From Ruminococcus flavefaciens (lineage in GTDB: Bacteria; Bacillota; Clostridia; Oscillospirales; Ruminococcaceae): a DNA stretch of 45,886 nt. The notes beneath the pieces were generated by a model. It saw only the letters and a program-made list of their open reading frames with translations. It ran no database searches and had not been told where the DNA came from. Made by a program: the position numbers and the translations under genes. Positions 16,660 through 24,548 of the stretch are shown piece by piece. Numbering within the stretch: the first letter of the stretch is position 1; every line of letters starts with the position of its first letter. Location of the stretch: contig DFHF01000065.1 in the NCBI GenBank assembly GCA_002371825.1, positions 1 through 45,886 on the forward strand, read 5' to 3'.

Positions 16660-17474
16660 ATTGGAAATATATAACTCCGGAAGTTATCAGCTCCGGAAAA
16701 TTTGTGGCTCGGGATGTCGAACAGTACAATGAGGTCCAGGAATACAATAAGCAGATGTCTGCTAAACAGATGATGAAATATAAGTGCAAGTCTGTTCATG
16801 AGATATATATGCTGCTGAATGTTATAGCCTATCTTATGGCACTTTGTCTTTATCTCAAGCCGTTTATCTTCAAAGGCGTAGGCGGGATAAATATTGCTGC
16901 GGCTCTGATCGCAGGAGCAGGTTACTTCTACCTGCTGTGGAGATATATCATTCCTGATTTCGGAAGCAATGACACCGTTATCAGGGTGTCTTCAAGCAGA
17001 AGCTATAGCAGAGGCCTGAGTTCCTTCGGCGGTAATTACACGGAGATCAGGACCGGTGCAAGCTTCGGCACTATAGCCTCATTTATAATAGGCTTTATCC
17101 TGGTCGCTTTAAGCGTTGCTTTTCTTAAAGATAAGCCCACTATTAATGCTGTGGTGTCTTTTGCAGCTATAGTAGTGTGTACGCTGATGATGATATTCTA
17201 TGTGTTTGTTCCGAAAAGATGGAATATAGCAGTATCTATTATTGGCGCAGCAGCGCTGTTCCTTGTGAATCCTGTGGTTTCTGTGTATGCACTTATGATA
17301 ATAGTTGTTTCAGTCTTTACTGATATGCACGAAAGAAGAGTCAGGGGCGAAGAAGGATATCCAGATTTTACTATTCTGGTGGTCACTACTGATTATGAGG
17401 GCAGCCGTAAGGTAAGATCCTATGATGACTTTAACAGATATGACGGAATCGATGATGAAATGGAAAGTTTGTGA
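16656..17474 (+). CDS. Unknown membrane protein B within the fatty-acid operon
   Basis: A 272-residue integral membrane protein with about five to six hydrophobic segments (near 50-70, 75-96, 135-156, 162-185, 190-220). It starts with WKYITPEVIS and EVQEYNKQ, and its soluble tail has GEEGYPDFTILV, matching conserved positions in protein A. A Ser-rich loop (VSSSRSYSRGLSSFGG) separates the membrane parts. The ATG overlaps the stop of protein A, and its own TGA lies within the fabZ ribosome-binding region, so expression is tied to both. The GYPxF tail motif is, to my knowledge, seen in other uncharacterised ruminococcal membrane proteins, but I cannot name a family. Confidence 0.8.
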   Translation: MNWKYITPEVISSGKFVARDVEQYNEVQEYNKQMSAKQMMKYKCKSVHEIYMLLNVIAYLMALCLYLKPFIFKGVGGINIAAALIAGAGYFYLLWRYIIPDFGSNDTVIRVSSSRSYSRGLSSFGGNYTEIRTGASFGTIASFIIGFILVALSVAFLKDKPTINAVVSFAAIVVCTLMMIFYVFVPKRWNIAVSIIGAAALFLVNPVVSVYALMIIVVSVFTDMHERRVRGEEGYPDFTILVVTTDYEGSRKVRSYDDFNRYDGIDDEMESL

Positions 17475-17488
17475 AGGAGGATAAAACA

Positions 17489-17938
17489 ATGTCCGACGTA
17501 CTTATGAATAAAGAACAGATCATGGAGATAATCCCACACCGTGACCCGTTTCTCCTTATCGATGAGATAGTCGATATGGAGGTGGGCGAGAAGGTCCATG
17601 CAAGAAAATATATCAAGGAAGATGATTTCTGGTTCAAGGGACATTTCCCGGGATATCCGGTAACTCCCGGTGTTCTCATTGTGGAGATGCTGGCACAGGC
17701 CGGTGCGGTTTGTATGCTCTCAAAGCCTGAATTCAAGGGCAAGTTAGGACTTTTCGGCGGTATCGACAAGGCTAAGTTCCGTAAACAGGTGGTTCCGGGG
17801 GACGTGCTCGACCTGGAAGTTGAGATGATCCGTCAGAGAGGACCTATAGGTACAGGAAAAGCTGTTGCATCTGTAGATGGAAAAAAAGCAGTTTCCTGTG
17901 AGATAACCTTCATTGTTACTGACGGCGAGAAAAAATAA
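17489..17938 (+). CDS. fabZ: 3-hydroxyacyl-ACP dehydratase
   Basis: FabZ removes water from 3-hydroxyacyl-ACP. It is a 149-residue hot-dog-fold protein with IPHRDPFLLID near the start and the catalytic pair His52 (KGHFPGYPVTPG) and Glu66 (VLIVEMLAQAGA). The ATG at 17489 has AAGGAGG eight to ten bases upstream; a GTG-started extension of six residues would begin inside the previous stop and is rejected. It follows the two unknown membrane proteins and precedes accC by 48 bp. Confidence 0.96.
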   Translation: MSDVLMNKEQIMEIIPHRDPFLLIDEIVDMEVGEKVHARKYIKEDDFWFKGHFPGYPVTPGVLIVEMLAQAGAVCMLSKPEFKGKLGLFGGIDKAKFRKQVVPGDVLDLEVEMIRQRGPIGTGKAVASVDGKKAVSCEITFIVTDGEKK

Positions 17939-17986
17939 GATATTATCCACTATAATAATTTCTCTAACCAAAGGAGAACTACATAA

Positions 17987-19345
17987 ATGTTCAAGAAAGT
18001 ATTGATCGCAAACAGAGGAGAGATCGCAGTACGAATTATTCGTGCCTGCCGTGAGCTTGGTGTTCGCACTGTTGCCGTGTATTCTACTGCCGACAGACGT
18101 ACTCTCCATGCACAGATAGCAGATGAGGCCGTTTGTATCGGACCTCCTGCAACAAAGGACAGCTACCTGAATATGAATGCTGTCATACAGGCAGCCCTGA
18201 ATACCGGAGCTGAGGCTATTCATCCGGGTTTCGGCTTCCTTTCAGAAAATGCCGATTTTGCAAGACTTTGCGAAAAAAATGGGATTGTATTTATCGGCCC
18301 ATCATATAATGCTATCGAAATGCTGGGAAATAAGGCTGCTGCCAAGGAGACTATGGCTGCTGCCGGAGTTCCTGTTATCCCGGGCACCAAGGGCGCTGTA
18401 AAGTCCTATGAGGAGGCGGCTGAGTTCGCTGAAAAGGCTGGCTATCCGGTGCTGGTAAAGGCATCTGCCGGCGGCGGCGGACGTGGTATCAGAAGAGTAG
18501 ATTCACCAGATGAGCTTGAGGCTCAGATAACCGCTGCTCAGCAGGAGGCTAAGAACTTCTTCGGTGATGATTCTGTATATATCGAGAAATTCCTCATAAA
18601 TCCTCACCACGTTGAGATACAGATAATGGCCGATCAGCACGGAAACTATATCTATCTGGGTGAGCGTGACTGCTCTATGCAGAGAAGAAATCAGAAGGTG
18701 CTTGAGGAGTGCCCCAGTCCTATAGTAAGCGAAGATCTCAGAAAGCGTATGGGACAGGCTGCCGTTACTGCCGCTAAGCAGTGCAATTACTATAATGCAG
18801 GTACGATAGAATTCCTCGTTGATGACAACAGGGATTTCTACTTCATGGAGATGAATACAAGAATACAGGTCGAGCATCCGATAACTGAGGAGGTAACGGG
18901 ATTTGATCTCGTCAAGGCTCAGATAGAAGTGGCTGCCGGACTTCCTCTCAGTGTAAATCAGGAGGATATAAAGCTCAGGGGCCATGCTATTGAATGCCGT
19001 ATCAATGCTGAGAATCCGGATTACGATTTCCGTCCGTCTCCCGGTACTATAACAGCCCTCTATATGCCCGGAGGCCCCGGTATCCGTATAGACGGTGCCG
19101 TTTATCAGGGCTATACCATTACTCCTTATTACGACTCTATGATAAGCAAGCTCATTGCCCACGGCTCTGACCGTCAGGACGCTATAAATAAGATGACTTG
19201 GGCTCTGGCTGAATTTATCGTTGAGGGTGTGGATACAAATATTGATTTCCAGCTGGCTCTTATAAGAAATCCCGATTTCAGAGAGGGTAAGTACGATATA
19301 GGCTTCCTCGGAAGATATATGGAAAAGTATAAGAAAAATAAGTGA
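17987..19345 (+). CDS. accC: Biotin carboxylase subunit of acetyl-CoA carboxylase
   Basis: AccC carboxylates biotin on AccB using ATP and bicarbonate. The 452-residue protein has the N-terminal LIANRGEIAVRIIRACRELG, the ATP-grasp glycine loop ASAGGGGRGIR near 161-171, EKFLINPHHVEIQIMAD, the ERDCSMQRRNQK motif, and the catalytic EMNTRIQVEHPITEEVTG. Length and motifs are complete. AAAGGAG is well placed before the ATG. It lies between fabZ and accD in the operon. Confidence 0.97.
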   Translation: MFKKVLIANRGEIAVRIIRACRELGVRTVAVYSTADRRTLHAQIADEAVCIGPPATKDSYLNMNAVIQAALNTGAEAIHPGFGFLSENADFARLCEKNGIVFIGPSYNAIEMLGNKAAAKETMAAAGVPVIPGTKGAVKSYEEAAEFAEKAGYPVLVKASAGGGGRGIRRVDSPDELEAQITAAQQEAKNFFGDDSVYIEKFLINPHHVEIQIMADQHGNYIYLGERDCSMQRRNQKVLEECPSPIVSEDLRKRMGQAAVTAAKQCNYYNAGTIEFLVDDNRDFYFMEMNTRIQVEHPITEEVTGFDLVKAQIEVAAGLPLSVNQEDIKLRGHAIECRINAENPDYDFRPSPGTITALYMPGGPGIRIDGAVYQGYTITPYYDSMISKLIAHGSDRQDAINKMTWALAEFIVEGVDTNIDFQLALIRNPDFREGKYDIGFLGRYMEKYKKNK

Positions 19346-19398
19346 TTTTAAGTTGCCCCTGCAATATAACATTATATAAAGAAATGCGGTGAATACTA

Positions 19399-20247
19399 TT
19401 GTTTGAAGATTTTTTTGACGTTGTAAAAAAACGATTCAACGGCGGCAGTGAAGAGGAATATAAACCTCCGATGTTCAAGTGCCCCAGATGTCAGCAGCTC
19501 AGCCCGCTTTCCCGCTATGAGGAGCTTCACAGGGTATGCCCTAAATGTAACTACCATGGAAGACTTTCCGCTCAGGAGCGTATCTCCATTACACTTGACA
19601 AGGACAGCTTCAAAGAATTCGATGCTGACATGAAGAGCGGAAATCCTATAGATTTCCCGGAATATATGGAAAAACAGGAACAGCTCCGTGAGAGCACCGG
19701 CCTTAATGACGCTGTTGTCACAGGTACTGCTACTATCAAGGGCTCACCTGTAGTCGTAGGTATAATGGATTCCCGTTATATGATGGGAAGTATGGGAAGC
19801 GTTGTGGGTGAAAAGATCGCAAGAGCTTTTGAGTATGCTACTGAAAATAATATGGCTGTCGTTATGTTCACAGCTTCCGGCGGTGCCCGTATGCAGGAGG
19901 GGATTGTTTCCCTTATGCAGATGGCTAAGACCTCAGGAGCAGTAAAGCTCCACAGCGACAAGGGCGGACTGTACATAACAGTACTCACAGACCCGACTAC
20001 CGGCGGAGTTACTGCAAGCTTCGCTTCTCTGGGCGATATCATAATCGCCGAGCCTAAGGTGCTTATCGGCTTTGCAGGCAGAAGAGTTATCGAGGGTACT
20101 ATCAAGCAGCGTCTGCCTGAGGACTTCCAGCTGGCAGAATTCATGCATGAAAAAGGTTTCGTGGATATGATCGTTGAGCGCAGAAAAATGAGAAGCGTAC
20201 TCTCTCATCTGCTCAAGCTTCACGGCTACGATAAAAAGGAGGTCTGA
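19399..20247 (+). CDS. accD: Acetyl-CoA carboxylase carboxyltransferase beta subunit
   Basis: AccD and AccA transfer the carboxyl group from biotin to acetyl-CoA. The 282-residue protein has the four-Cys zinc ribbon (CPRC and CPKC at about 26-48), then the crotonase-like core with FTASGGARMQEG and TDPTTGGVTASFA. No ATG fits: a stop lies at 19390-19392 in frame and the next ATG is just before the zinc ribbon, so TTG at 19399 with a weak GGTG site seven bases upstream is taken as start. This would lower initiation relative to the neighbours. The accA gene follows after three bases. Confidence 0.95.
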   Translation: MFEDFFDVVKKRFNGGSEEEYKPPMFKCPRCQQLSPLSRYEELHRVCPKCNYHGRLSAQERISITLDKDSFKEFDADMKSGNPIDFPEYMEKQEQLRESTGLNDAVVTGTATIKGSPVVVGIMDSRYMMGSMGSVVGEKIARAFEYATENNMAVVMFTASGGARMQEGIVSLMQMAKTSGAVKLHSDKGGLYITVLTDPTTGGVTASFASLGDIIIAEPKVLIGFAGRRVIEGTIKQRLPEDFQLAEFMHEKGFVDMIVERRKMRSVLSHLLKLHGYDKKEV

Positions 20248-20250
20248 GTT

Positions 20251-21057
20251 ATGGACGAGAAAAAAACAGCATGGGAACGCCTGCAGCTTGTTCATACCAA
20301 GGGCAGACCTACCGTAAGCGACTATATACCGCTTATTTTCACCGATTTCTATGAGCTCCACGGAGACAGACATTACGGTGACGATATGGCTATTTTGGGC
20401 GGTATAGGCCGCCTGGACGGCCGCCCTGTGACTATTATCGGTCAGGTAAAGGGCAGAGACCTTAACGAGAATAAGGAGTGCAACTTCGCTATGCCTCATC
20501 CTGAGGGCTACAGAAAGGCTCTCAGACTTGCTAAGCAGGCTGAAAAATTCCACAGACCTGTTATATGCTTCATAGATACTCCCGGTGCTTTCTGCGGTGT
20601 TGCTGCTGAGGAGAGAGGTATCGGTGAGGCTATTGCAAAGAATCTTGCTGAGTTCATGACTCTCCGTACACCTATAATTTCCATTGTCCTCGGCGAGGGC
20701 GGAAGCGGCGGAGCTCTGGCTCTCGGTGTTTGCGATGATCTTGCTATCCTGGAGAACGCTCAGTATTCTGTTCTCTCTCCGAGAGGCTTCGCAAGCATAC
20801 TCTGGAAGGATGCCTCCCGTGAACAGGAAGCAAGCGAAATAATGCGCATTACAGCCGAGGATATGGTGACCCTTGGAGTGGCTGAGGCTGTCATTGAAGA
20901 GCCTCTCGGCGGTGCACATAACGATTTAGACAAAATTTCGGAAAATATTAAAGAATATTTGTCACAGAAAATTCCAGAAAAATGTGAAAAAGATATTGAC
21001 GTTTTGCTGAAAGAACGTTATACTAAGTTTAGAAAGATCGGAGAGTTTCTGGACTGA
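20251..21057 (+). CDS. accA: Acetyl-CoA carboxylase carboxyltransferase alpha subunit
   Basis: The partner of AccD. It is a 268-residue crotonase-fold subunit with FTDFYELHGDR near the start, PVICFIDTPGAFCG and VLGEGGSGGALALGVCD in the acyl-binding core and SPRGFASILWKDASR after it. It is shorter than the Gram-negative AccA (about 320) because the N-terminal helical extension is short, as in many Firmicutes. AGGAGG lies within the last codons of accD, so the two subunits are made together. Confidence 0.96.
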   Translation: MDEKKTAWERLQLVHTKGRPTVSDYIPLIFTDFYELHGDRHYGDDMAILGGIGRLDGRPVTIIGQVKGRDLNENKECNFAMPHPEGYRKALRLAKQAEKFHRPVICFIDTPGAFCGVAAEERGIGEAIAKNLAEFMTLRTPIISIVLGEGGSGGALALGVCDDLAILENAQYSVLSPRGFASILWKDASREQEASEIMRITAEDMVTLGVAEAVIEEPLGGAHNDLDKISENIKEYLSQKIPEKCEKDIDVLLKERYTKFRKIGEFLD

Positions 21058-21089
21058 TACCGATCTTAAGTTCAAAGGAGGAATTAAAT

Positions 21090-21332
21090 ATGATTTTTGA
21101 CAAGCTGAAGGATATCATTGCTGAGCAGCTCGGTGTAGATGCAGAAGAAGTTACAACAGAAGCTAACATTCAGGACGATCTTGGCGCTGATTCACTTGAT
21201 GTTGTTGATCTTATCACTACTATCGAGGACGAGTTCGATATCTCTATCCCCGATGAGGCTGTTGAAGAGATCAAGACTGTTGGCGATATCGCTAACTATA
21301 TCGAGAAGAACTCAGAGGAATCTGAAGACTGA
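21090..21332 (+). CDS. acpP: Acyl carrier protein
   Basis: An 80-residue acidic helical protein. The phosphopantetheine-bearing Ser35 lies in LGADSLDVVDL, and helix III follows (DISIPDEAVEEIKTVGDI). It holds the growing acyl chain for all Fab enzymes. AAAGGAGG precedes the ATG. It is the last gene of the operon and is followed by a strong terminator; the Sfp-type transferase at 32315 is the only candidate in the window for its activation. Confidence 0.97.
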   Translation: MIFDKLKDIIAEQLGVDAEEVTTEANIQDDLGADSLDVVDLITTIEDEFDISIPDEAVEEIKTVGDIANYIEKNSEESED

Positions 21333-21335
21333 TTT

Positions 21336-21364
21336 AAAGCCGGCCATATGGCCGGCTTTTATTT
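21336..21364 (+). terminator. Terminator of the fatty-acid operon
   Basis: AAAGCCGGCC (21336-21345) pairs perfectly with GGCCGGCTTT (21350-21359) around ATAT, followed by TATTT. Confidence 0.93.
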
Positions 21365-21371
21365 GTATATT

Positions 21372-21405
21372 AAAAGAGGACTGCATGAGTGCAGTCCTCT
21401 CTTTA
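21372..21405 (-). terminator. Terminator of the Na/Pi cotransporter gene
   Basis: AGAGGACTGCA (21375-21385) pairs with TGCAGTCCTCT (21390-21400) around TGAG. On the minus strand it is followed by TTTTAATAT. Confidence 0.85.
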
Positions 21406-23205
21406 TTATTCAGCTGATACTGAAGCGTCAAGCTTTGCAAAGTAATTTTCTGCATATGCACGGTACTCATTGCGGAAGGTCTCGTCGTTTTCCTTGATAT
21501 CGTGGAGATATGCGTGGATATTGGTCTTTTCGTCAGTCTCAATGAGGCATCCTGCTATATTTGAGCAGTGATCCGAGATACGCTCCAGATTGGTAAGTAT
21601 ATCCTGGAAGATATATCCCAGTTCAACGGTACACTCGTCGTTCTGAAGTCTGCGGATATGACGGTTCTTCAGCTCTGTGCTGAGGTTGTCCACCACTTCT
21701 TCAAGCGGCTCCACTTTATGTGCCTTGTAAAGATCGTCTTCTTTGTACGCTGTGAAGGCGATATTGATATTTTCGGAAATAGCTTCGTTGATAACGGATA
21801 TCTCATTCAGGCATTCATCTGAGAAAGTAATGTTTTTTTCATGCATTTCCTGTGCTGATTCTATCAGGTTAACTGCGTGGTCAGATATTCGCTCAAAGTT
21901 GCCTACACAGTGCATCATCTTTGATACACGGCGGCTGTCCTTGCCGGTAACACTGCTCTTTGATATTCTTACGAGATAGCTGTTTATCTTATCCTCGAAG
22001 TTGTCGATGATATCCTCGTTTTCTATTACAAGGTTTGCAGTTTCTTCATCATAGGATGTCAGTGCGCCAAGGGCTGAGAGAATTGTCTGCTCAGTAAGTT
22101 CTGCCATTGCCTCGGTTGCTCTGCGGCAGGCTTCTATGGCAACGCTGGGGGTTTTGAGGAAACGTTCATCAAGACCGATAGGACGGCGTGAATCCGGCTC
22201 AGTGCTGTTTGCTTCTTCCTTATCCGGAATGATAATGTGAGAAAGCTTTACAAGCACATTAGAAAACGGCAGAAGGATAATCGTTATTGCGATATTAAAA
22301 ATCGAATGCATTACAGCGATGCCGATATATCCTACAGTCTGGTCAAAAATACTAAGCTCAATGACATGCTGAAGTATCATTGCTACAGGCAGCAGTATCA
22401 GAGTTCCAAGGACTTTGATAAGAATGTGTATACAAGCAACTCTTTTTGCGCTTTTATTTACACCGATACTCGATATGAGAGCTGTAACGCAAGTGCCGAT
22501 ATTAAGTCCCATTACTATCGGAAGAGCCATGCCGTATGTTAAAGCACCTGTCTGTGAAAAGGCCTGCAATATACCAATAGAAGCGGCTGAGCTTTGAATG
22601 ATACCTGTAAATCCGGCACCAACGATAACTCCGAGTATCGGATTCTTGAATGCAGTAAGTCCGCTCTGGAACTTAGGTGAATCTGCGAGAGGTGTTACTG
22701 CTCCGGACATGAGCGACATACCTGTCATTATAATTGCGAATCCAACAAGTATCCTGCCTATATCCTTCTTTTTGTTTTTCTTTGCACCCATTATCAATAT
22801 AACACCCAGAAGTGCTACTAAAGGTGCAAATGAAGTTGGCTTCAGCATCCTTATAAAAGGATTTTTTCCGTCTACTCCGGCAAGGCTTAGTATCCATGCA
22901 GTCAGAGTAGTTCCGATATCGGATCCAAAGCAAACTGCTACTGTCTGATCGAGATTCATCAGGCCGGAGTTTACAAATCCAACCAGCATTACTGTCATGG
23001 CTGAGGAGGACTGTATCGCTACGGTAACTCCCATGCCCAGCATTATGGCTTTCAGTTTGTTTGATGTCATTTTCTGAAGAGCTTTTTCCAGCTTTCCGCC
23101 GGTAAGCTTTTCAAGTCCTGTGGACATTACGTTCATTCCGTAGAGGAAGAAGGCAAGTCCTCCGAGCATTGTGAAGATGTTAAAAATCGAGAATTTTTCG
23201 TCCAT
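21406..23205 (-). CDS. Na+/phosphate cotransporter with C-terminal PhoU-like domain
   Basis: A 599-residue membrane protein of the NptA/COG1283 family. Residues about 1-330 hold the duplicated transport module with the signature QSSSAMTVMLVGF near 66 and QSSAASIGIL near 205, plus several other membrane segments. After a linker (KEEANSTEPDSRRP) residues about 345-590 are helical and PhoU-like (MMHCVGNFERISDHAVNLIE; ILTNLERISDHCSNIAG), a domain that usually adjusts uptake to phosphate status. The ATG follows AGGAG. The gene is monocistronic between a consensus promoter and its own terminator. Confidence 0.93.
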   Translation of the reverse strand: MDEKFSIFNIFTMLGGLAFFLYGMNVMSTGLEKLTGGKLEKALQKMTSNKLKAIMLGMGVTVAIQSSSAMTVMLVGFVNSGLMNLDQTVAVCFGSDIGTTLTAWILSLAGVDGKNPFIRMLKPTSFAPLVALLGVILIMGAKKNKKKDIGRILVGFAIIMTGMSLMSGAVTPLADSPKFQSGLTAFKNPILGVIVGAGFTGIIQSSAASIGILQAFSQTGALTYGMALPIVMGLNIGTCVTALISSIGVNKSAKRVACIHILIKVLGTLILLPVAMILQHVIELSIFDQTVGYIGIAVMHSIFNIAITIILLPFSNVLVKLSHIIIPDKEEANSTEPDSRRPIGLDERFLKTPSVAIEACRRATEAMAELTEQTILSALGALTSYDEETANLVIENEDIIDNFEDKINSYLVRISKSSVTGKDSRRVSKMMHCVGNFERISDHAVNLIESAQEMHEKNITFSDECLNEISVINEAISENINIAFTAYKEDDLYKAHKVEPLEEVVDNLSTELKNRHIRRLQNDECTVELGYIFQDILTNLERISDHCSNIAGCLIETDEKTNIHAYLHDIKENDETFRNEYRAYAENYFAKLDASVSAE

Positions 23206-23282
23206 GTTATTTCTCCTGCTTTCCTTTCAGCCCATTCCGAAGCCGGACTGTGTTTTGATCCATATTCTTTCTATCCGGTTTT

Positions 23283-23311
23283 ATTATAATGGTATAAACT
23301 GAAAAGGTCAA
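23283..23311 (-). promoter_or_regulatory. Sigma-A promoter of the Na/Pi cotransporter gene
   Basis: On the minus strand TTGACC (23306-23311) and TATAAT (23283-23288) are 17 bp apart. The start would lie near 23276, giving a leader of about 70 nt. Confidence 0.85.
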
Positions 23312-23482
23312 GAGACTTTCACGGAATTTAACCTGAATTTTACATTCATTACATTATAATGCAGGAAGGACTGCGTTATTATTGCACCAAAAAAATAAAA
23401 CCTGCCGTCGTCCTTGATAAATTTGATTTTAACTTTGTCTTCTGGCAATATTTAATTGGTGGAACAATATAAGAAAAATCGC
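23312..23482. promoter_or_regulatory. Intergenic region with a possible PHO-box-like repeat
   Basis: This 171-bp AT-rich stretch between two divergent promoters holds no ORF worth calling. TTTAAC (23327-23332), TTTACA (23339-23344) and ATTACA (23348-23353) resemble the TT(A/T)ACA half-sites bound by PhoP in Bacillus, and lie 16-47 bp upstream of the cotransporter promoter. Their spacing (12 and 9 bp) departs from the usual 11, so this is weak. Confidence 0.25.
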
Positions 23483-23511
23483 TTGCATTAATCTTAATGT
23501 TGTGGTATAAT
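23483..23511 (+). promoter_or_regulatory. Sigma-A promoter of the P-loop/ferredoxin oxidoreductase genes
   Basis: TTGCAT (23483-23488) and TATAAT (23506-23511) are 17 bp apart. The start would be near 23518, 35 bp before the ATG. Confidence 0.85.
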
Positions 23512-23552
23512 ATAAGTTATAGAATTTTTCATGGACCAAGGATGCTTATTAT

Positions 23553-24212
23553 ATGAAAAAAATTATTGTTATCACCGGCCATTACGGAAGCGGAAAGACT
23601 AATCTCGCTGTAAATCTGGCCGTTAATGCCGCTGCGGAGGGACGCTCCGTTGCTATTGTGGATCTGGATATCGTCAATCCCTATTTCAGGACTACCGATT
23701 TCAGGGAGCTCTTCGCTGAAAAGGGCGTAAAGCTCATTGCTCCGGATTTTGCAAACTCCAACCTGGATATCCCATCTATACAGTTCGATGTGGAACAGCT
23801 CGCAGCCAGCGAGGACTGCCTCATAATCGATGTTGGCGGAGATGACGCAGGAGCTGTCGCTCTGGGAAGATATGCCGAGTCACTGGAAAAATACGGGGAT
23901 CAGCTGGAAATGCTGTACGTTATCAATCAGCGCCGCTACCTGACCCATACCCCTGATGAGGTCATCACTCTTATGTATGAGATAGAGGCTGCTTCTCGTA
24001 TGAAGCATACAGCTATCGTAAATAATACAAATCTCGGCGACGAGACTACTGCCGCTATCATTGAGGATTCCCGCAGCTTTGCTGAGGAGACCTCAAAAAG
24101 GACAGGCATCCCTGTCAAGTTTACCGTATATCCGGTGAACTGCGCAGAGCTTTCAGATAAGCCTGATGCCTTTGCTGCTGAGATCTATGTCAAAAAACCA
24201 TGGGAGAAATGA
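23553..24212 (+). CDS. MinD/ParA-like P-loop ATPase
   Basis: A 219-residue protein of the SIMIBI/ParA-MinD nucleotide-binding group. The deviant Walker A GHYGSGKTN lies at 8-16, the switch-like VDLDIVNPYFR at about 37-47, and LIIDVGGDDAG is the Walker B region. VINQRRYLTH and TAIVNNTNLG resemble the base-binding NxxN area. The exact job is unknown. It is the first gene after a strong promoter and is followed, after 99 bp, by the ferredoxin and oxidoreductase genes. That context suggests a part in cofactor or iron-sulfur handling for the oxidoreductase, which is inference. Confidence 0.85.
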   Translation: MKKIIVITGHYGSGKTNLAVNLAVNAAAEGRSVAIVDLDIVNPYFRTTDFRELFAEKGVKLIAPDFANSNLDIPSIQFDVEQLAASEDCLIIDVGGDDAGAVALGRYAESLEKYGDQLEMLYVINQRRYLTHTPDEVITLMYEIEAASRMKHTAIVNNTNLGDETTAAIIEDSRSFAEETSKRTGIPVKFTVYPVNCAELSDKPDAFAAEIYVKKPWEK

Positions 24213-24311
24213 TCTCCGGGTACCGCTTATGCAAGTCGTGATATGTGATGTGATTCTGCATTGCGTATTATGGATCCATATATTCTATATTCTGAAAGGA
24301 GCGAAATACGT

Positions 24312-24518
24312 ATGGCAAAAATGACAGTCATTACTGAGCGCTGCAAGGGCTGCGGACTTTGTACTGCTGCCTGTCCCAAGAAGATAGTTGCTCTCCAGAA
24401 GGAGAAGCGTAACAAAAAGGGATACTTCTACGCTGAATGTACCGACCAGTCTGCCTGCATCGGATGTGCTATGTGCGCTATGATGTGCCCGGACTGCGCT
24501 ATTACCGTTGAAAAATAA
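24312..24518 (+). CDS. 2[4Fe-4S] ferredoxin, delta-type subunit of 2-oxoacid:ferredoxin oxidoreductase
   Basis: A 68-residue protein with two complete cluster motifs, CKGCGLCTAACP and CIGCAMCAMMCP, binding two [4Fe-4S] clusters for electron transfer. AAAGGAG lies upstream of the ATG at 24312; an in-frame extension to 24261 lacks a ribosome-binding site. The three catalytic subunits follow at once, so it is the electron-carrier subunit of the complex. A possible internal promoter (TTGCGT near 24261) precedes it but is weak. Confidence 0.92.
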   Translation: MAKMTVITERCKGCGLCTAACPKKIVALQKEKRNKKGYFYAECTDQSACIGCAMCAMMCPDCAITVEK

Positions 24519-24548
24519 TTATCGTTACTTGAAAGGAGCTGTTTAGCT

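Noticed and set aside
18503..19372. Long minus-strand open frames opposite accC, and similarly 19933-20919 opposite accD/accA
   Set aside because: They lie fully antisense to well-recognised genes, have no ribosome-binding site and give no protein-like composition.
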